The notes beneath the pieces were generated by a model that was given only the letters and a program-made list of their open reading frames with translations, ran no database searches and was not told the DNA's origin. A DNA stretch of 64,000 nucleotides from Trileptium ribeirensis (Eukaryota; Nematoda; Enoplea; Enoplida; Thoracostomopsidae). This document shows positions 59,287-64,000 of this stretch, piece by piece. Each line of letters opens with the position of its first letter. Position 1 is the stretch's first letter. The DNA lies in the NCBI GenBank assembly GCA_030248225.1, contig JASANE010018597.1:1-64000 (forward strand). Direction: 5' to 3'. Made by a program: the position numbers and the translations under genes.

Positions 59287-59289
59287 TAA

Positions 59290-62200
59290 GTCAGAGGGCT
59301 TCCGCCCTCGAACCCCACACTAAGCTGTTTTTTCTAACGTTATAACGTCAGATCCCTAACCTTGACATGGGCCGTAAATATTATGAGACTGCTTAAATAC
59401 ATAGCTTCAATATATTTTTGCTATTGAGAAATTGAATGAGAGTAAATGAGTCTGGTTGTATTCATTTATAAAGAGGTACAGAAAGACGGAGTCGGGGGAG
59501 GCAGCAACCCCACTTTTCCACAAAAAATGGCCGCCACAAGACGAGCCCGAAATTACATTTACCACCCTACCGCCTCACATTTGAGTGTGCCTGCTGCACC
59601 AATGCCTTTATTCAACCGTTATTCAATATTCTTCAACACTTGAGGGGAATGCGAATAGGAAGAGGGGAATCTTCCAGTCAATGTCACTTGATAACACACG
59701 AGTAAAGCATTATTCCGAGCCAATGGCCAAGTCTCCACATTGAGGTCTAGTGTGCACCGTTCCTGAACAAACAAAACTAGGAAGGACATTATATTTTCAT
59801 TTAATGCTAACGTAGGCTATTATATTAATCAATGTTTAATTTAATAGTTCCTCCCTAAAACATTCTGATGCAATTCAATTAGTAGTTTTAAGTCGCGCTT
59901 CATTTTAAGATGGTATTAGGGATAAGTGAGTGGGTTGCGGCTGTATAGAAAGCTTTTGTTCCACAATTCAGTCACCAATTTGTAGTTTCCATTGTTCGCT
60001 CGAATTCAATTGGCCGTATAATCTGTATCCGATTATAAAATGTGGACAGTCACTATTCCAATAACGTAACAAATAAAAGGAATGAAATTCTATTGTTACC
60101 ACAAAAATTTATAACTGTAAAGCAAATATAAATGATGTAAGGCGAGTTACACTGACTATATTCGGGTTTCCAGTATGCAAATACTTATGAATTATGTTAG
60201 GATGCGATCGCGGCATGGAAGCGTAATACAACCAATCTGCTATAAGTTAAATTTGATCACAGGAATGGAGACCAAATTTATAAATTTGTTACTTACACAA
60301 TTTTGTATTCGCTTTTTCACATGTTGTTAAATACCTAATTGTGTAAATTACAATTTTATAAATTATTTTGTTTTTCACTTTTATACAAGTTGTGTAAATA
60401 GCAACTTTACAAATAAATATCAATTTTCTTATACAAGTTGCGTAAAAATAACTGTTTAAATAGCAAATTTTACACATGAATTTTTGAAAATTTTAGCAAA
60501 ATTGTGGGTTTCTATAAATTTAAAACGTGTAACTCTTTGCCCCCTCTGCCGCAACTATCGTCTACTTCCTAAACCAATTACCTGTTGACGGTTATGGCCT
60601 GGTTACGTTTAACGAAACGTGGTGTCATACCCATTCAACAGCTGACATCGAAGTAACTCTGAGGGGCGTTAGTTTATATCGTTAGAAAAGAACAGCTCAA
60701 GTATACGGTGATATGTACAAGAAATATGTGCAACTACTTTAGGTACGTCACAATGGCAAAATACTTAACGTAAATAACTTGGTTACACATTCTTTTGAAT
60801 CATAAAATATGAAGTTGGGTCAGCCAGTGAAGAAGTTATGATAACCATAGACCGCAATTTTACCAAACTGTCAAAATCGTTAAAGACGTTGTCGGAATGA
60901 TACGGTAAGAGTGTTTAGCTTTGACTAATCAGCAGCTTTCGATCCTACTGCTCGTCTTCGTTTAAGACATTTAGAAAGCGTAACCTATTTAAGCATTTCA
61001 TTTACTAAATTGTGTTTGATCCTTTACGACCTAAATTATTTTACACTTTGACACTGCTGAATGGTATAGGTGGCCACGGGGTATCGAACGAAAGTTATAT
61101 TCAGCAGCCATTGAGCTATTTGGCAGCAATTGCTCGGATCATTAACGTTCGCAGGAAAGTGAACTAACAACAATACGCGTACAATCGTGCAGTACATGCC
61201 GAATTTACTTAGTACAACGGGGTGAACCGTACTTGTTTGTTGTTGAACAACCGGAGGCGTTAAACGGTTAATAAATCTCTGTTCTATTAAGAAGATTAAG
61301 TAAGCTATGTAGATCGGGCCTGTATTTAACCATAATGAGTACACGAAATCGAAAAGAAGCTATATACATTGTTTGGTCAGGCTTTTCAGAACATTGGACA
61401 GTTTCGAATTATAAGCGCTAGAATTTTTTTGCCACAAATTTTAAAACAATTTAGAAAATACTGTGTTTATCGTTTCAACAATTAATTCCTCAATGAAAGA
61501 GTACAGAAATTCAGGCTTTACACATACCACCGGCTATTCTCCTGCGAAACTTCCATGAAAGGATTTTACTTTCATCGGAATCGTATATGTGTTATTGTCA
61601 TAAAGTGATATTTTAAAATTTTACAGTCATCGTTGACCAAAACATTTATTTGGCATTGAAATTGTGCGACTGCGAGTGTGACTCAATCGTGGCTCCACTT
61701 GAAATTTGAGTGCTACGACATTAAATCGGATCAAACGATTAAAGTTTAAAAGAAAATCCATCTTTGGATAAAATTAAGCCCCCGACACGTCCCAGAAGTA
61801 CCTTCTCTTCCATATATCGTTAAGCAGCTCAAAGCCTTGTTTAGGATTTGTTTACTCTACCGAAATTTGTAAATAAACTTTGGAAGTTCAGAAGGATTTT
61901 AGCCATTGCTTTAGACAATGAATGCAAAAATGAGATTTTCACGTTTACAGCCGTAACGTCGGCAATTTAATTAAATTTTACATTTAGCGAAACAAAAGAT
62001 TTGGCCCGAAATTCATTGGTTCGTAGGTTTGATTAGCGAGTGTTATTTTACTCTAAGTCTCTGGTATGCTTTTATTTAAAACTTGACATTTCCAAGCAAA
62101 AATTACGTTATTGGCTGAGGCCAATTTAAATTTTTTTGATGGCTAATGGAACCATATTGGTGCAGGAACTTGTATAATTTGTCTATATGGCTAAAAATAC

Positions 62201-64000
62201 TAATGATCTTTATAGATATCTGCCGATGTTTATAATTTCAGTAAGCGAAAATATATACTTTTGTAATGTAAATACCTGCGGGTAACCAACTTTATCTGGT
62301 GCTAAGCAACGTTAAGCGATTTGTAACTCATAGCCAAAATGTGGCTAACAGAATTGAGTCAAACTTATCGATTGCGGCACAAGAATTGTTTTTTCTTTGA
62401 CAAGATATAGTTTATTTGCTGTAAATTTGGACATTACACGTCACGTCCATGTGAACCAGTGACAGAACGCAGTCAGCGTTTAACGTAGACTAAGGTCCAG
62501 CTTCGCCTTGATGAAACAATCTGATTAACAGCTCAAACATGGTTCGCTATGAGTCAAGCCATCATTTATCGATCTTTGAAATATTAGTTTGATCCAACTT
62601 GCCGGTATGACAGAGTGCTGTATATCGTCCCCAACAACGAAGGATTTCAGGTCATTCACCCATTAATATGGAATTTGTCGACGCTTAAGATCTAATGAGT
62701 AACTTTGCTAATTTGTAAGAAGAAACTTAAAGCATTTATTTCCAAAACAGAAATAATTGCGTCAATTGCCTTTTGTTAACACCTGTGGCGAAAAAGACGC
62801 TGGGGAAAATTTTAAATTTTATTAGAGAATATAGACAGAAACGTGGGCCAGAGTAGCAACAAAATTTCACGAATTACATTTGTATATAACGCAATGTAAA
62901 CATTATCTATGCGATCTATTTTCATAATTTTTATTAAAACATCAAAATTTCGATTTCTGATTTTATAGGTTTAAAGGTGTGACCTATTGTATATACTATA
63001 GAACCGATAACAGCATATTATGTATGATTCGTATGTGACCACTACCCTTGCCTACGAAATAACGTAACTCGTATACAGACTCAGCATTGAATTCCACAAT
63101 TTACCGGGTTGAAACCGGCATTTTTTCTAATCAACTTCCCCTATTGCCAAGGGTAAACCCATCTAATAACTTTTTGTTTACAAAACTCTTGCTAGGAATA
63201 CCCGGGGTAACTTCAGAAAAAATAAAATATCTACATTATGCGTAAACCCACTGGCGCTGATACGACTCAATAGGCGTTACAGTTACCAGTGGAGGAGGCA
63301 AATTTTGATTGTTTGTGTTTATTTAGTCGTAAAATGTGGTATGGAGTATTTCAAATTTAATCGCCTGAGTCGTCTAGTTAGGAGTTGAGACTATTAAAAT
63401 TATCGCTGGTCTTCCATACGGAAATCTTATCGAGCCTAAAGTATTTTCACTTTGTCTGTCCATTTCGGTATCAAATGTCAGGTTGCGACGTATTATGTTG
63501 TCAGTTGCCACTTATACTTATACAGCTGCCACGGTAGTAAAATGTGTAAAAGTGATCGGTGTGGTTGTAAGACAATAAGTGAACAGTTAGGTGAAGTTTC
63601 GTCACATCGAAAGATCTGCGGGCAGTATGCTCCTCAAATCTTGAGAGGGAACGCTAAAGAAAATTATAGAGGCTATTTTGCAACGGTTTGATTTGGTCGA
63701 AATGCTTATCTCATTCGCCAAGTCTTAGGGGAAGTGTAAACGGATACTTTCCACAAATTCGTATCTTTTTTCGGAGTCCAAAAATATTTAACGTTCATAT
63801 CGCATTAAATTATATTCAGATTGCGACAATATCTTGATTTTGCTAGATGCCATTCTGTCACAGTCGACTGTAGCTTTAGCTCTCCAAAGACGGCAGATAA
63901 TGTCTACAGTAGACTTTGTCACTTACTTACACATTATTAGCCAATACTGATGTCTTACAGTTTGCTCAACTGAACCACGAAATGACTTTGGACCAGATGA
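59290..64000. other. AT-rich intergenic stretch to window end
   Basis: No gene is recognised. A tRNA-like SINE head lies on the minus strand at 61060-61137. AAGTTGTGTAAATAGCAA/TTTTACA phrases at 60290-60480 form a loose local repeat. The 79-codon frame at 63452-63691 has several cysteines but no domain I can name, and it lacks context. Confidence 0.45.
61060..61137 (-). repeat. tRNA-derived SINE head
   Basis: On the minus strand an A box (TAGCTCAATGGCTGCTG) and a B box (CGTTCGATACCCC) are at tRNA spacing, followed by non-tRNA sequence. The acceptor and anticodon arms do not fold well, so it is a SINE head or a decayed tRNA copy. Confidence 0.45.

Overview
The window reads as AT-rich, gene-poor DNA from an animal genome, most likely an invertebrate. 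The reasons are decayed non-LTR retrotransposons of the CR1/L2-like and RTE types, tRNA-derived short interspersed sequences, many terminal-inverted-repeat miniature elements, foldbacks and satellites, and no operon-like coding. I found no exon of a recognisable host gene. Almost every short open frame is chance or lies antisense to a transposon. The species cannot be named from the sequence alone.

Layout. 1-1.4 kb: a near-palindromic cluster of one miniature element family (termini like TGCGKCGTTCACG); further copies lie at 57.3 and 58.8 kb. 4.58-5.26 kb: three tandem ~224-bp units. 9.59-11.86 kb: a Harbinger-like element (termini like TGCRYGAGTAAACTTAA) carrying an inserted 5'-truncated CR1/L2-type LINE whose C-terminal reading frame is intact. 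15.4-15.9 kb: a foldback. 16.6-16.9 kb: an older LINE C-terminus. 16.96-21.24 kb, minus strand: a nearly full-length but broken LINE with a PHD-finger ORF1 and an endonuclease/reverse transcriptase ORF2. 23.6-24.0 kb: a 188-bp tandem duplication. 27.5 kb: a 160-bp LINE tail. 31.2-34.8 kb: a broken RTE element with a perfect 17-bp target duplication, interrupted in its 5' region by a 482-bp Harbinger-like miniature element with TAA duplications. 39.8-41.4 kb: a CCGGCCCGG-rich repeat and a 266-bp palindrome. 43.25-43.53 kb: a 139-bp tandem duplication. 48.6 kb: three TGTTCGCGAACA-type palindromes spaced exactly 63 bp.

The most interesting object is at 49143-56498: a 7.36-kb unit bounded by ~950-bp terminal inverted repeats. 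Its one long frame (50108-51043, 311 codons, uninterrupted and GC-rich) begins just inside the left repeat. Its N-terminal third resembles the C-terminal half of a NADAR domain and the rest resembles an SGNH-hydrolase fold with substituted catalytic blocks. No transposase, integrase, polymerase or reverse transcriptase is visible in the interior, so the unit is either a non-autonomous member or a degraded copy of a large mobile element that I cannot place in a known superfamily.

The elements do not form a pathway. Their relations are nested insertions, shared terminal sequences and shared internal palindromes.
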